Shown here one piece after another: positions 25,001 through 36,010 of a stretch of DNA of 64,000 nt. The translations under genes and the position numbers were made by a program. The DNA is from Paralvinella palmiformis (Eukaryota; Annelida; Polychaeta; Terebellida; Alvinellidae). The stretch spans positions 248,001 through 312,000 of the forward strand of contig JAODUP010000464.1 in NCBI GenBank assembly GCA_025642065.1, in the 5' to 3' direction. The notes under the pieces are model-generated. The model was not told where the DNA came from and searched no databases. It saw only the letters and a program-made list of their open reading frames with translations. Position 1 is the stretch's first letter; the number at the start of each line of letters is the position of its first letter.

Positions 25001-26888
25001 TACTGAAAAGCTGTATTTAGGCTGTTTACCAGTTATATTTGTATTTTATTTATAGTCCATTAAGGGTATGTTATCTCCAGATCATAATTTAGCATTTAAT
25101 AGGAATGGCATAGACTTCATCCAATAGATATAGGTCACTGAGCCAAGTAAAGTTCAGCACGATTTGCATGGCTGTCATGGTCCGGCCTGTCTAGTTCAAA
25201 CATATTTTTGTAGAACCTTTGCCATCTGACATGATTATATGAATGGATAAAATCAATGATCACACAGATTATAATTCAAAGGGTGCAATGTTTACTAAAT
25301 GTAAATGTCTGTAAATACTCTAATGTAATAACATTTTGTATATAATAATAAATACGTGATACATATATGATTGGTTCCCAGGTACAAGTAAATTTATTTA
25401 ATCCATTGTAATCTATGCTAAAAATGTCCTACAGGTCAACATGAATAACTAAGGCTTAGCTGTGTCATTCATCTGGAAAAATCGGTCTGCTTAATCATTG
25501 AGTTATATCTTGAAATAAAATTGTAAAGACATAATCGTTCAGCTGAAATACTAGTCTCAGTCTCCATGTAATATGAAACAATTTGCTGGAAAACTTCTAG
25601 TATTAACCGATAGTGAAAAGATGGCATCCCCTATTAACAGTGGACGCCATAGCTGTTTCTAACCCGAGACCTCAGTTGGTAACCGATAGATGTCTTCATT
25701 TCCATGATATTCTGCACTGTAATTTTAACTTCCAGGTTGTCGGATCGAGTCCAGGCTTGCCCATTGTATCGTTGATTTTTCAACCATCAACAAATGGTTT
25801 CTGCCTGGTCGGCTCAACTTGCTAGGGAGTAATCCCTCGCCCAGTGAGGTCAGATGTCGGAATGTTGAAATGTCGGAAGGGTGCGATGCCGAAATATAGA
25901 TTCTATAACACATAACCGGCTCGCAAAACGAAGCGTGGTGTAAAGAACACAAATCACGTCTCTAGATTATTTTACCAGTGCCAATGTATCGTCTTATTTA
26001 TGTTGTGCTACCTATGCTGTATAAATTAAATACTAACACATTATACCGACCTTCTCTGAGATAGAAGTCCACGTATTGTTTGGTGTGTAACGCGGCGCCC
26101 ACGTGACAGTTATAGTTCTGTACGTCACCATATTCTGGTGCCTTGCCGATATCTGGCGAGTGTGGTCGATATCGGTGTATCAAGGCAAGATCATTTACAG
26201 GTACAGACTCCTGATAAAGAAACAACATTATATAGACAGACAGAGAGAAGGGGGGGGAGGGGGGGGGGAGAAAAATAGATCATCTAAACTAGACCTCTCC
26301 CATTACTTTATTTGAAAAAGTCACGTGATAGCGTGTTAATGGCAACGCTCTGAATGTCCATATTGCATTATTAAACCTACAATAAATTGCTTAACAATCC
26401 CACAAGTACCAGCTCATTAACACAATATTAACTCCACTAGAATTTAGAGAGCGAGAGAGAGAGAGAGACAGACATATACACGCACGAGTACACACACGTA
26501 CACACGCGCGCGCATATACACACATACATACATATAGACACACACATACATACATACACATAAAGGCACGAAATATGTTCATCAAACCTAGAATAAATAT
26601 TACTATTTTGTCTGTCCTGTCCATCTGTTTTTCTGTCTCTCTTACTGTCTGCCTGTCCATCAGTCTGCCTGTCAATATGTCTGTCTGTTTGTCTGTCTGT
26701 CCGGCCTCCCCCCCTGTAAGTTTATCCATCCGTCTGTCGTACAGACACATACTTACAAACACTTGATTAGCAAATTCTGTTATCCTGGCCATTCGTTTGT
26801 GGAGTATCAGGGGCGTAGAGTGTTTGTCTAATGTCGGACTGATTAGGCGTGATCTAATCAAATAAAACAAATAATCAATAAATCAATC

Positions 26889-26943
<55 letters not shown>

Positions 26944-29900
26944 ACATTTATAGCGTAGAGAGACTTATTATAAAATTCTTTGAAAAATATATAACCTCCC
27001 TGAATCTCTCTGTATTTCAGTTAAACAGCCGAGTTCTGTGAAAAATATGAACATCCTGGGTGACTTCGAACAAAAACACTAGCATAAAGGCGGGGGGGGG
27101 GGTAATTACTAGATACGTAAAAATCTATATATAAATTATATCTGGATCTAAATATTTTGTTTAAATCTCTAACAGACGGTGGGGCGTCTCCGTGGCTGAA
27201 GGAAACAGCTCACTTTCCGTTCCAGATTCTCAGGATTAATACAAAAAATGTTCACACAATACGTATTAAAAAATCCAGTTTCAAGCACCCGTGAATAGAC
27301 TATGACTAATCTGTGGATGCCGCAGTTTTGAAGCTAGACGGAGACCGGAAGTTCCTGAAGGGTGACCTCACTGCACACATTACTAGGGAAAGGTGGTCAT
27401 TTTTTTCAGAATGGTCATAGAGCTCGTTGGATAGGTCTTGCCATAACTAAGAAGAAAATATATAGTTTAATTGGGCTATCTTTTATCATTATTGAGTAAT
27501 CGGCTAAAATATGCCCCAAATATCGCCACTTATTTGACAGGTCAGAAATGTAACATTGCCAGAGTGAAGGTTTATCAACGTCATAACTCACCAAATAATG
27601 TAAACTTTTCATAATTTGTATAATGTAATATTTATGTATAACACATTAAAATAAATAAATATGTATCAAGTTATCATATATTTCAGAAATAAGGCTGCAA
27701 AATTGGCCCAAACACCAATCAGCAAATTTATTTCAGGGCGGTCCAAAGTGAGAAATGGTGAAATTTTCAAATTAGTCGTAGAACATCCATTTTTGTTTCA
27801 TTAGATAGGTCTTGAAGAGAATAATAAGTAAATATATAACTTGACATGGTTTCCTTACATAATTTTGGAACTATATACCTCGATAGGGTAGAAAATGACC
27901 ACTATAAGATCCAATGCATATATTTTTAATCCACAGACATAAAAACAATTAAAATCGACATACAGTGAAACAGAAGTTCAGGTGTTGTGCTGTTATATAT
28001 TTTATAAAGAAATTAACCACAATACAATATGTTTTATGATTAGAATGTAGTTATATATATACATATTATATGCATGTAAATCATATTAAACGGTGACAAA
28101 TGTGATGAAAAGTGAGACGAACAAATCCAATGGAAAAGACGACATTGAATTGCATCAATTGTTTTATGTACATCTAACAAACTGAAATGCAAATAATCAC
28201 GAACACAATGCAACTTTATCCCCCAAAAATTGCCTTTCGGAGTTTATCTTAGGCCGGCAAACTTGAACCAAGCAACTTGTTTTAAACAGATGTTTAATTC
28301 TCTATTACATCTTAAATATTCACAATGTGCACGAAATATAGTCAAATATAATATCGATGTATATTATTATGCATATATCATACATAAAATAGGATGGATG
28401 GGCTAAATTAGGCATAGATTTGATTGGATTGTATAACAACCTAAACATGTTGAACTGACGCTGCTGGAATTTACGAGATTTGGCACTGAAGGACCTCTGG
28501 GTTTTTTCCCATTGCGCAGCATGGATAGTTTTGCATCAAACACAAAAATTATACCATTAAATAGAAAACATTCTCAGCTTTATCACAATTGTGGTTTCCC
28601 TTTTCTAGCTCAATTATTAATAGATGTATTATTGTGGTTTAGATTTAAAAGTGATCGCAGACTAGGTTAGTTTCGTATTTTCATAGGGAAACCAGCATAT
28701 TTAGAAAGAGTGGAATATTGACAACAACATGACTAGCTTCGTTTGTTAATAGATATTGCTAAGGCCGTGCGCAAAGAGGGTAAACGGCTCCCCTATCTCG
28801 GACCATTTTGTCAAAAAATCGTTTGCGCTTCGTTTCTGACGTAATGTCATTTAACAATTATATCCCCGATTTCAAAACAATTAGATTAGGGGATAGAACT
28901 ATAGGCGTTCTGTTTATTTGTTTAATTTATAGTTATTATGTGAAACATTAAGGCAACCACAAACAAAACAAAAACGACTTTCATTTCACGCGTCATTTTC
29001 CTTACGCCCATTTAAAAGCACTTGTCAAATGATATTCACGACGTAACGACGTCCCTAACATTACCCAAGTTGTTCGTATGACCCGATTGTAACAATGTAA
29101 ACAAGTGTCGGCCAAGTATAATTTCGGAACAAAAACCTATTTACGAATATAACATATACTTGGTCCAAACAGTCTGAGATATTACTGAAATGGCTCAGGA
29201 AATTCATATTGTGGAGTTTTTTATGAAAATTTCTGTGTACTCTTGTATCATGAAGCATCTGTCGAGCTGTCAGGTTTATGTAAAAGAAACGATGCATGCA
29301 TCAGTTGGGAGTAATTAATAGTAGGTTGAGTCTGGGGCCAGGTAACGTTGTGGGGATGGCTAAGTCAGAGTATCCGTTGCGTAATTCGATCTATAGACGG
29401 CTATTTGATCCAATCGCTTGTCGACGTCAGAGCACGTGACCTTTCCCCCTTCGCCGTAGATTCTGACATTCGAGGAAGCTGTCATGGCTACCCTTTATTA
29501 ATTTGAAATATTTAATTATATTTAACATGTCGTGTCAAGTTAGCGATCACTGTTGTAGGATTTGGGGATTATGAGGATAGCACGTTTATTCATGTTTTTA
29601 AGTTCCTTTAACTGGTAAATCAGTTGGCCAAATATGTCTACCACCCGAGTTCAAATTCCAGCCAGGTTGTGTGTGAAGGATGTTTCACCTTTCACTTCGC
29701 CTGATTATTTTTGGAGGATGCTCGGCTGTAAAACAACAACGTCTCCAACAGACCATGACTCGTATTATATTAATATTATATTAGATAAACTGTTCCTTTA
29801 GATTCACGATCTCTGCCCATGTTGTCATTGTCAATCGATTGTGTCTCAAAACAAGAACAACAACAAACAAAAAACACACACTCGAGTTTTTCTTTTGGAT

Positions 29901-31315
29901 CCGTTGGCTTTCTCGTAAAAATGAAATGCCACTTTTATACAGTCCCTTATGTACACATTGAGACTAAATGGGCCAAATAACATCCAACGGTGAAGCGGCA
30001 TAGTGTAAGATGAGACATCCTTCAGACACGACCAGGGTTGGATTCCAGCTCAGGTGCTACAGGTTGGTAGTTAGTCGCTCTACCAGCTACATAACAGAGA
30101 CAGACACGTTAGATTTATGTTTATAAGAGGTTATTCAAATTATTCTCCACTGTCTTCATTATTATTATTATTATTATATCATAAATACTATTGTCATAAC
30201 AAAGTTATTTAAAGGGACAGAAAAAGGGACAGAAAAAGGGACAGAAAATATTTTTAAATGTGTAATCCTTAGAACAGTAGCCAAAAATTCCAAATAATAA
30301 TCACGAAATATACCTGATATCATAGATATAGGGAAATAATCCAAATTACTGGAGGGCCGCCAGTACGGCTGCACCGGAAGCCAGATTCGAAGGCGATAAG
30401 GAGAAAAACTGAAATGATCTGACGTCACATCGGCGATCTCTATACTGACGCGGATCATAGTTACTCTTTAGTTTCTCTTGTCAGGTTCCTTCTTGGCTCT
30501 ACAGACTTAATGTCAACCGGATGCATTGAAGTGACGTCAGCATTCAGGAGCTTCCGGTCTCTGTCTAGCTTCAAAATGGCGGCGCCCACAGGCCATTAAA
30601 AGTCGATTAATCAGCACTTTGAACTGGATTATTTAATATTTGGATGATCGTTTACACATTTTGACATTATTTATGATATTTGTGAGTATAGCTGTATTAG
30701 TCCTGAACAAATTTGTAATGAGAGTGGACTATCCCTTTAATTATAATTATTCATAGATCCCTTTTAGCAAATATATCTTCGCTTGTTTGTGCTTTTAAAT
30801 AGGAAAATGCTTTAGAGTAAGCAAACCTGATTCTATACTTTACTTAACATCATTTTAGTACTAGTGACTAGGGCGTTGTCTAAATTATCATAACAAATTA
30901 CCATAATAAATGATTATATAATAAATTATTATATAATAAATTATTATGTGCTAATTACCACCAGGATTTACAACGGTTGCCATGGTTTAGGCATGTAAAC
31001 ACTTGCCTGTTTTTCTTTTCGTTCTTCTTGTTTCTACTCCGTTCAGTTTTGTCCATTTCCGCTTCCAATACTTTATATTGTACATCATACGGTAACTAAA
31101 TTAGTAAATATACGGATATTGTAGCCACTATACTACTATGTACAGCATAGTACTATTTTCAATGTAGTGCTATACTAGAACGCGCGTGCGTGCGTGTATG
31201 TGTGTGTGTTATACTTGCCATTTTGTAAGTAGTTACTAGGACACCTAAAGGGCTGAAGCTGTTCTCACGCTGGCCATCATTAACTAAATATGTCCTGTTA
31301 AATAAATATACCAAA

Positions 31316-31363
<48 letters not shown>

Positions 31364-33925
31364 ATACTAAATATATCCCGCAGAATATATATATAACAAA
31401 TTATCGGTAAATGGCCTCAGTTCTTATCTATTTAGGAATATATGTGCTCATCCCATTATTGGAAGCCTTTCAACTATCTCCAAGCTGTTACATCATCAGG
31501 GAATGTCCTGATTAACGGAAAATTACAATAATTGATAGTTTATTAGGTGAATACGGGCTAAGGCAGAAAACAGAGGACTGTTGAAACTAACAGGTTTTGT
31601 GTAGTCTATTACAACGTACTTATAGTCTCCCACGTACTGGTTAACCCATAATAATAATAATAATAATAATAATTATTATTATAATAGTACGTAGCATTTA
31701 TACAGCGCCCTATCCAACTAGATAGCTGCTCTAAGGCACCCTACAGTAGTATTATGCCCTGACTCAGACCTATTTCAATCCAGCATAAACCTCAACTCCT
31801 AAGGGAACATACAACGCATGCTGCCATATATAGGGTTACTCAGACGCACAGCTCATTTCTGGCAGACTGATTCGAACCCGCGACCCTTCGGTTAAGAGTC
31901 CTACGTTCTATCTGTGCCATCACAGCTCGACAATATATTACAAATATTAGAGATTTAAAATTTTCAAGAGACGACGCATTTCTAATATTTGCCGGCAACC
32001 TATTCCACAAATTGGGAGCTGCAACACTAAACGCACAATCGCCATATGACTTGAGCCGAGACACTGGCACCTGCACTATCTGACTGGATGACCTGAGTTT
32101 TCGGGATGACTTTCTAATGGAAACCAATTCACACAGGTATTCTGGCGCCATATCTTTAATAGATTTATAAGTTATTAACAAAATCTTGAAATGTATACGC
32201 TGTCTAACTTAGGGTGATATGATCATATATTCTAGTATTTGTTACAATGCGAGCTGCACTATTCTGAATTCGCTTAAGGCGATTAATGTTATAATCAGAT
32301 ATGCCTTGTAACAGGCAGTTACAATAATCTATACGAGATGTAACAAAGGCATGGACTACATTTACAAGTGATTCTTGTGTCAAGAATGCTTTTAAACAGT
32401 GGATGTTCTTAAGATGGTAGTAGGCAGCTCGGCATACTGGTGTGACATGTTCATACATGTTAATACATTGGTCAAAAATAACCCCTAGATTGTTTACTGA
32501 CCCATTAGCGGTAATCGAAGATGCACCCACCTGTCATGCTGGTGTCTTTATGGATTTAACACAATGTGGTGATGCCGAATATAAAATATTTTATTATCAT
32601 TTAGTTTTAGAAGATTTTGAGTCATCCATGGCCGAATATCAGCAATACAATGTTCTAAATACACATGTTTACCTTCAATATCTGTCTTACTGATTGGTTG
32701 CATGTGATTAGTAATTCTTAGATTAAAACCGTTGTTTGTTTTTTTCCCGAGGTATATTTCGAGGAAGATCACGTTTTGGCGTGCTTTCAGCAAGGTGTTA
32801 TTACATAATTTTCCCATCGAAAATGTTTTTCTCGTCAGAGTTTTTACAGCACAGTTTAGAAAATTAATGACACTATTAGCTTGTAAACAGAGACGAATGG
32901 GACACGTATTAAATAATGGAGGCCTGCCTATTACTGTAATAACCAGGCAGCTAACTTGTTACCCGGGTTCCTATCCTAGCCGGGCACTTATTCGTGTCCC
33001 GGCCATTAATGGATGGATGTTGTTTAATGATGCATCGACATTATATCAATACTTTCAAGCGTTGTTTTAGGGCCCATATACTGGATAATTATGTTAAAAG
33101 TATAGTGTGTGTTAATCGTAGTGTATAGGAATGTTAAGAAGATCAAATCAGATTCGAAATCTTTCAAAAAGATGGCCTAATTTAAGGAAGCCGATAAACA
33201 ATGATTATATTTATATTAATGGATGATCTACGATATATATTATGCATAACACACACCTACCCCCCCCCCCCCACACACACGCACACACAAAGTGAGATAT
33301 TACAAAGGCTTGAGTGTGAAAAATGGCTTCACTAAATTCTCCGATGAATCGTCTAGACATTATCTGTGCCACACTGCCAAAACACACACACTCTCTCTTA
33401 GAATGTGCACACACACGCACACACACACAAACTGTTATAAGAAGAAGCATTTACTCACAATTTGTTTTCGACACTTTTACGAAGTGACCTGACTTCCTTC
33501 CGCTCCCATCTTCTCTGGCGTTCTTCATCCCAGCTATCACGTGATCGTGTCTCGTCCGTATACGAGGACCTGCTAGAACTGTGTCCAGAATAAGAGGATG
33601 ACCCCTGGCTGGCACTATCCGTAGGATTGTATGGATCGCCTTCCCTATTCTTACTACGCTGCTGAGTCTTGTCACGTGATACTCCACTGTTGTTGTCGGC
33701 TTTATCTCGCTTCCGGTTGTTATCCTCTCGCGGTAACGTCACATCGCCGTGCCTTCTTCCGGATTCAATCCCGCTGCCTTTCGCCCGCCTACGATTCTGT
33801 AGTCGCGATCTAGATGACCTTTTATTTGAGCCATTCGTCTCCGTTGTTAATGACGATTTTATTATATATGGCGAGCTGGGGCGTGGCAGTTTGACGGGAT
33901 CTGCGTCGCTGCGTCTGGATGCCAT
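20485..33925 (-). CDS. Unrecognised multi-exon protein, basic Arg/Ser-rich N terminus (partial model)
   Basis: Exon order on the minus strand: 33925-33459, then a gap, then 26210-26051, 23074-23022, 22101-22043, 21876-21773 and 20786-20485. The last five join in frame (phases 0/1, 1/0, 0/2, 2/1, 1/stop) with AG and GT at each boundary, strong evidence of a real gene. The first exon (ATG 33925-33923) ends in phase 2 with a GTGAGT donor, while the second needs phase 0, so at least one exon in between was not found. Exon 1 encodes about 155 residues rich in Arg, Ser, Lys and Asp, ending RKEVRSLRKSVENK. Exon 2 has a distinctive LIHRYRPHSPDIG and YLREG stretch with two Cys/His sites. A Lys/Glu coiled segment (KKKIEEKKATKK) follows, then an acidic Ser/Thr-rich C terminus with IDGYSNDFDAEE. 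It looks soluble and mostly disordered, with no signal peptide. I do not recognise the family; a cytoskeletal or ciliary role is only a guess from the style. Confidence 0.6.
20810..20875. repeat. GAT-type imperfect trinucleotide tract
   Basis: Run of 'gatgatggtgatgatgatga' type repeats in the last intron of the minus-strand gene. Similar text recurs at 21060-21215. Confidence 0.8.
21204..21391 (-). mobile_element. tRNA-derived SINE S1, within a duplicated segment
   Basis: Minus-oriented S1 copy: complements of the ATC tail at the left and the A-box-like head at the right. It is followed by 21392-21560, which is nearly identical to 35109-35285. Confidence 0.85.
21476..21560. repeat. CAA/CAG-type repeat tract
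   Basis: Interrupted 'aacaacaacagc' units, shared with 35225-35290 as part of a larger duplication. Confidence 0.8.
22615..22710. promoter_or_regulatory. Promoter-like motif cluster inside an intron
   Basis: It contains 'gcattgtgggat', 'tcccgccattttaa' (E2F/YY1-like) and a short GC-richer core in otherwise AT-rich intron DNA. It may be an internal start site or nothing. Confidence 0.2.
23335..23575. repeat. Possible inverted-repeat element
   Basis: Left 'ggctggattacgacc' and 'ggggcccatagggtaatg' face right-hand 'agcggccccctagcag' and 'cctataggatcatc'. This suggests diverged inverted arms about 240 bases apart. It is only weakly supported. Confidence 0.3.
23576..25600. other. Intron of the minus-strand gene
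   Basis: Mostly unique AT-rich sequence. The open frame at 24340-24555 (+), 71 codons, and its antisense partner have no recognised similarity. Nothing else is supported. Confidence 0.4.
25600..25800 (+). mobile_element. Possible tRNA-derived SINE
   Basis: An A-box-like 'cctcagttggtaaccg' and a B-box-like 'ggttgtcggatcgagtcc' lie about 65 bases apart. The body differs from the other families in the window. Low-confidence call based on box-like motifs. Confidence 0.3.
26314..26430. repeat. Segment duplicated at 34141-34260
   Basis: Shares 'gtcacgtgatagcgtg', 'ttaatgg-aacg-tctgaatg' and 'cccacaagtaccagctca' with 34141-34260 at high identity. It includes a palindromic E-box, TCACGTGA. This copy lies about 105 bases upstream of exon 2 of the minus-strand gene; the other lies about 215 bases upstream of exon 1. 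Confidence 0.85.
26449..26560. repeat. GA and CA/CATA microsatellite compound
   Basis: (GA)n, then degenerate CACA, CGCG and CATA repeats. Translation of this stretch gives Cys/Val-rich artefact frames. Confidence 0.9.
26890..26936. repeat. (GA)n microsatellite
   Basis: More than 20 perfect GA units, immediately after 'aatcaatcat'. Confidence 0.95.
27318..27376 (-). mobile_element. MITE family A fragment
   Basis: 'ttttgaagctagacggaga' and 'ccggaagttcctgaa' match the complement of the YY1-containing block of family A (compare 30545-30590). Confidence 0.6.
27391..27900. repeat. Possible inverted-repeat element or AT-rich intron
   Basis: 'gtggtcatttt' at 27393 is matched by its complement 'aaaatgaccac' at about 27891. 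The interior repeats the theme 'ataggtcttg'. The 11-base arms could arise by chance. Confidence 0.25.
27901..29370. other. Intron or spacer, nothing recognised
   Basis: AT-rich. An open frame on the minus strand (29061-29297) has no recognised similarity. No repeat family was identified. Confidence 0.4.
29395..29480. promoter_or_regulatory. Promoter-like motif cluster
   Basis: It holds CCAAT (about 29410), 'gacgtcag' (CRE-like, about 29425), 'gcacgtgacc' (E-box/CLEAR-like, about 29432) and 'tgtcatggct'. No coding exon could be attached. Confidence 0.25.
29640..30095. mobile_element. Two degraded S1-like SINE fragments
   Basis: 29640-29740 (+) has a degenerate B box (GTTCAAATTCC), 'gatgtttcacctttcacttc' and 'gctcggctgtaaaac'. 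29945-30095 (-) has 'aaatgggccaaataacatcc' and 'gatgagacatccttcagac'. Both resemble the S1 body but are diverged. Confidence 0.45.
30209..30740 (+). mobile_element. MITE family A, full-length copy
   Basis: TTAA at both ends, with AGGGACAG on the left and CTATCCCT on the right. At the left end the unit AAAAAGGGACAG is present about three times in tandem (30211-30247). The interior keeps TGACGTCA (30532-30539) and AAAATGGCGGC (30573-30583). It lies in the gap between exons 1 and 2 of the minus-strand gene. Confidence 0.85.
31660..32760 (-). pseudogene. 5'-truncated CR1/L2-type LINE, reverse transcriptase C-terminal part
   Basis: Minus-strand frames read CIADIRPWMTQNLLKLNDNK, then VNNLGVIFDQ, FVTSRIDYCNCLL, LKRIQNSAARIV, LITYKSIKDMAPEYL and FSVAAPNLWNRLP. 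These are in the order found in CR1/L2-like LINEs after the reverse transcriptase catalytic region. A stop and frameshift near 32200 remove the usual LHWLPV block. The 3' end has an ATT-rich tail at 31655-31690. Endonuclease and catalytic reverse transcriptase parts are absent, so it is dead. Confidence 0.8.
32761..33458. other. Intron of minus-strand gene with poly-C and CA tracts
   Basis: C12 at about 33260-33271 and CA-rich runs at 33270-33290 and 33385-33430. No exon identified. Confidence 0.5.
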
Positions 33926-34140
33926 GTTGACCACGTAACGTTGTCCGCTACACTCTTAGACGCCACCCTACAAATGACAGGGTATATTTTTCTCATGTAT
34001 ATCTATTATTATTATTATTATGTGTTCGTCCATTATCAGATGCTAAACATACAAACCATAATACATAATTTAATAGTTTTGTTTTTATCTATTGTTAACA
34101 TGTACGCCATTGTTGTCATATAATATATTTTTTGTTTGTT

Positions 34141-34260
34141 TGAAAAGGTCACGTGATAGCGTGTTAATGGAAACGTTCTGAATGTCCATATTGATTTATT
34201 AAACCTACAATAAATCGTTTAACAAACCCACAAGTACCAGCTCAGACTGGCTTAATATTG
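34141..34260. repeat. Segment duplicated at 26314-26430, 5' of the minus-strand gene
   Basis: Contains TCACGTGA (34149-34156) and lies about 215 bases upstream (minus sense) of the predicted ATG at 33925. It may belong to the promoter region; that is inference. Confidence 0.8.
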
Positions 34261-34439
34261 TTTTTTCCTTCATTATCTTAATTAACACAATATAATTTAT
34301 AAAAAAGTAACTCACGAATAACGAACAATAAGTATATGTAAACAATTCTAAATAAATTTATCCCCGACGAGAAAATAAACATCGTAAAGTAAACATTTAC
34401 CTATAGGCTAAAGCACAACTATCTGTATGATTGTTAAAT

Positions 34440-34458
34440 CGGCGTGTGTGCCTGTGTG

Positions 34459-34489
<31 letters not shown>

Positions 34490-34676
34490 TTTAGCTGTGT
34501 ATAATAAGGCACAGGCATAGAGAATCTCGAACCGTGAATTCAAACTCTGGACGTTTCTTCAGAGGACTGACTCCAGAGTGGCGACTTTTCTTGCGGTGAC
34601 ATGTGTAATGTCTCACCAGTCCCTATATATATTTAGGCATGTGCGTGTGTATGTGTGTGTTAGAGAGAGAGAGAGA

Positions 34677-34707
<31 letters not shown>

Positions 34708-34710
34708 TGG
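34440..34710. repeat. GT and GA microsatellites
   Basis: (GT)n at 34443-34489 and a GA/GT compound at 34660-34709. Confidence 0.9.
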
Positions 34711-34910
34711 TTTCCTGCTAACATAGACTATATAATCAAATATTAAATACCTAGGTGTAATTTGAATGGATCGAAGTGAATTGATATAAATCAACCTAGA
34801 CATGATACATAAAGAACGTGCGTATAAATTGAAATATACCACGTTTGAAACTGGCTGAACGTCTTCAACGAGTAGAGCTCGCAATCCAGAACAAATATAT
34901 CTAACATCTT

Positions 34911-35229
34911 CATGATGATGATGATGGCTGGTGTTTTACGACCAATTTTGTGCACATGCTAGGCTAAATGGGCCGAGCGACCTCCAAAGGTAATGAAACG
35001 AAGTCAAAGATGAAACACCCTTCAGATATGCCCACGCCAAGATTCGAACTCAGGTGGTGGTGATCTGTGGTCCAGCTCGCTACCAACTAGACCACGGAGG
35101 AGCCTCAACATCTTCCTCATAATTGGACCCTCAGAACTGATTTATTTGAGATCGGAAATCGTCATTTTTTAATTTGTTGACAATTATAGCGGCACACGAT
35201 CATTAGTATCGTCCAAAACAACTAGTGGT

Positions 35230-35263
<34 letters not shown>

Positions 35264-35290
35264 ACAGCAGCAACAACAACAATAACAATT
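34911..35290 (-). repeat. S1 SINE plus adjacent segment, duplicated at 21204-21560
   Basis: The SINE occupies 34911-35108. The following 35109-35285, including 'cctcagaactgatttatttg', 'gcggcacacgatcattagt' and a CAA/CAG tract, is almost identical to the other copy. This copy has about 9 extra bases near 35178 (ttgacaatt). Confidence 0.85.
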
Positions 35291-35484
35291 ATAAAAAATT
35301 AACATCAATATCAAAAAGAAAATATGTAAATATTATATTGGTGAGAACTTTATTTTTATTTACAATTATTGCTGTTTTTGTTTTCAATTTAGAATTACGG
35401 CCTATAGTAGATCAGTAATTAGCCGTACATAAATCTTTTCCAAGATCTGCACATTAAGCTTTGGATAATCTCATATATGTCGAC

Positions 35485-35605
35485 ACCTCTCATTGGCCAT
35501 TTCGGGTCAGCTGACGTAACGTGACGTCACCGAATGCTTATCTTTAAGCCAATCCGTTTTTCGATGTCCAATAAAATGGCCGGTAATATCGGCTAATCTA
35601 ACCAT
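35485..35605. promoter_or_regulatory. Promoter-like cluster: CCAAT x3 and CRE
   Basis: Contains inverted CCAAT (about 35494), TGACGTAA (about 35513) and a perfect CRE, TGACGTCA (about 35522). CCAAT follows at about 35552 and 35569, and AAAATGGCC at about 35574. No TATA box. It could serve the minus-strand gene 1.6 kb away or an unseen gene. Confidence 0.35.
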
Positions 35606-35825
35606 GTCCAGGCTCTTTGGCGTCCGGTCTGACCTTATTAAATTATTCCAGACAGTTCGGGATTAACTGCCGGGATTTCCCCCTTTTTTCACTGACAGAT
35701 TATTGGCATAGGATCGGAGGAGCATCTATCAATTGATTACGAGATGTCACGTTTTGGTTGTTATTTTATTATATTCTTGTAGAAATATGTAGGTAAGTGT
35801 ATTCATTGGGGGGGGGGGGTTGATT

Positions 35826-36010
35826 TTGGGTTTGTGAATGGCCTAGACGGTAAGAGCGTGGGACTTTCTCACTCGTGGTCATGCTGTGTGGGAAGTTGGA
35901 GGTTCGAATCCCGTAGGAGCAGGGTTTTTTTTATCCAACCAGGCAACTGGCAAGGTTTTCTCCACCGAGTAGGCCATATATTGTAAATTCTAAATTTCTT
36001 TAGAATTAGT
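35826..36010 (+). mobile_element. tRNA-derived SINE, family S3
   Basis: A-box-like TGGCCTAGACGG (about 35839) and perfect B-box GGTTCGAATCC (about 35900). A nonhomologous body follows: 'tccaaccaggcaactggc', 'ttttctccaccgagtagg'. The long interval between the boxes suggests a tRNA with a variable arm as parent. Confidence 0.5.

Noticed and set aside
26391..26870. 159-codon minus-strand ORF rich in Cys and Val
   Set aside because: It is a translation of GA/CA/CTGT microsatellites, with no unique sequence.
33631..33938. Plus-strand ORFs over 33.6-33.9 kb
   Set aside because: They are antisense shadows of the minus-strand gene's first exon, which has the better composition and a splice donor.
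35826..35925. tRNA gene with a long variable arm
   Set aside because: The acceptor ends do not pair and a SINE-like body follows.
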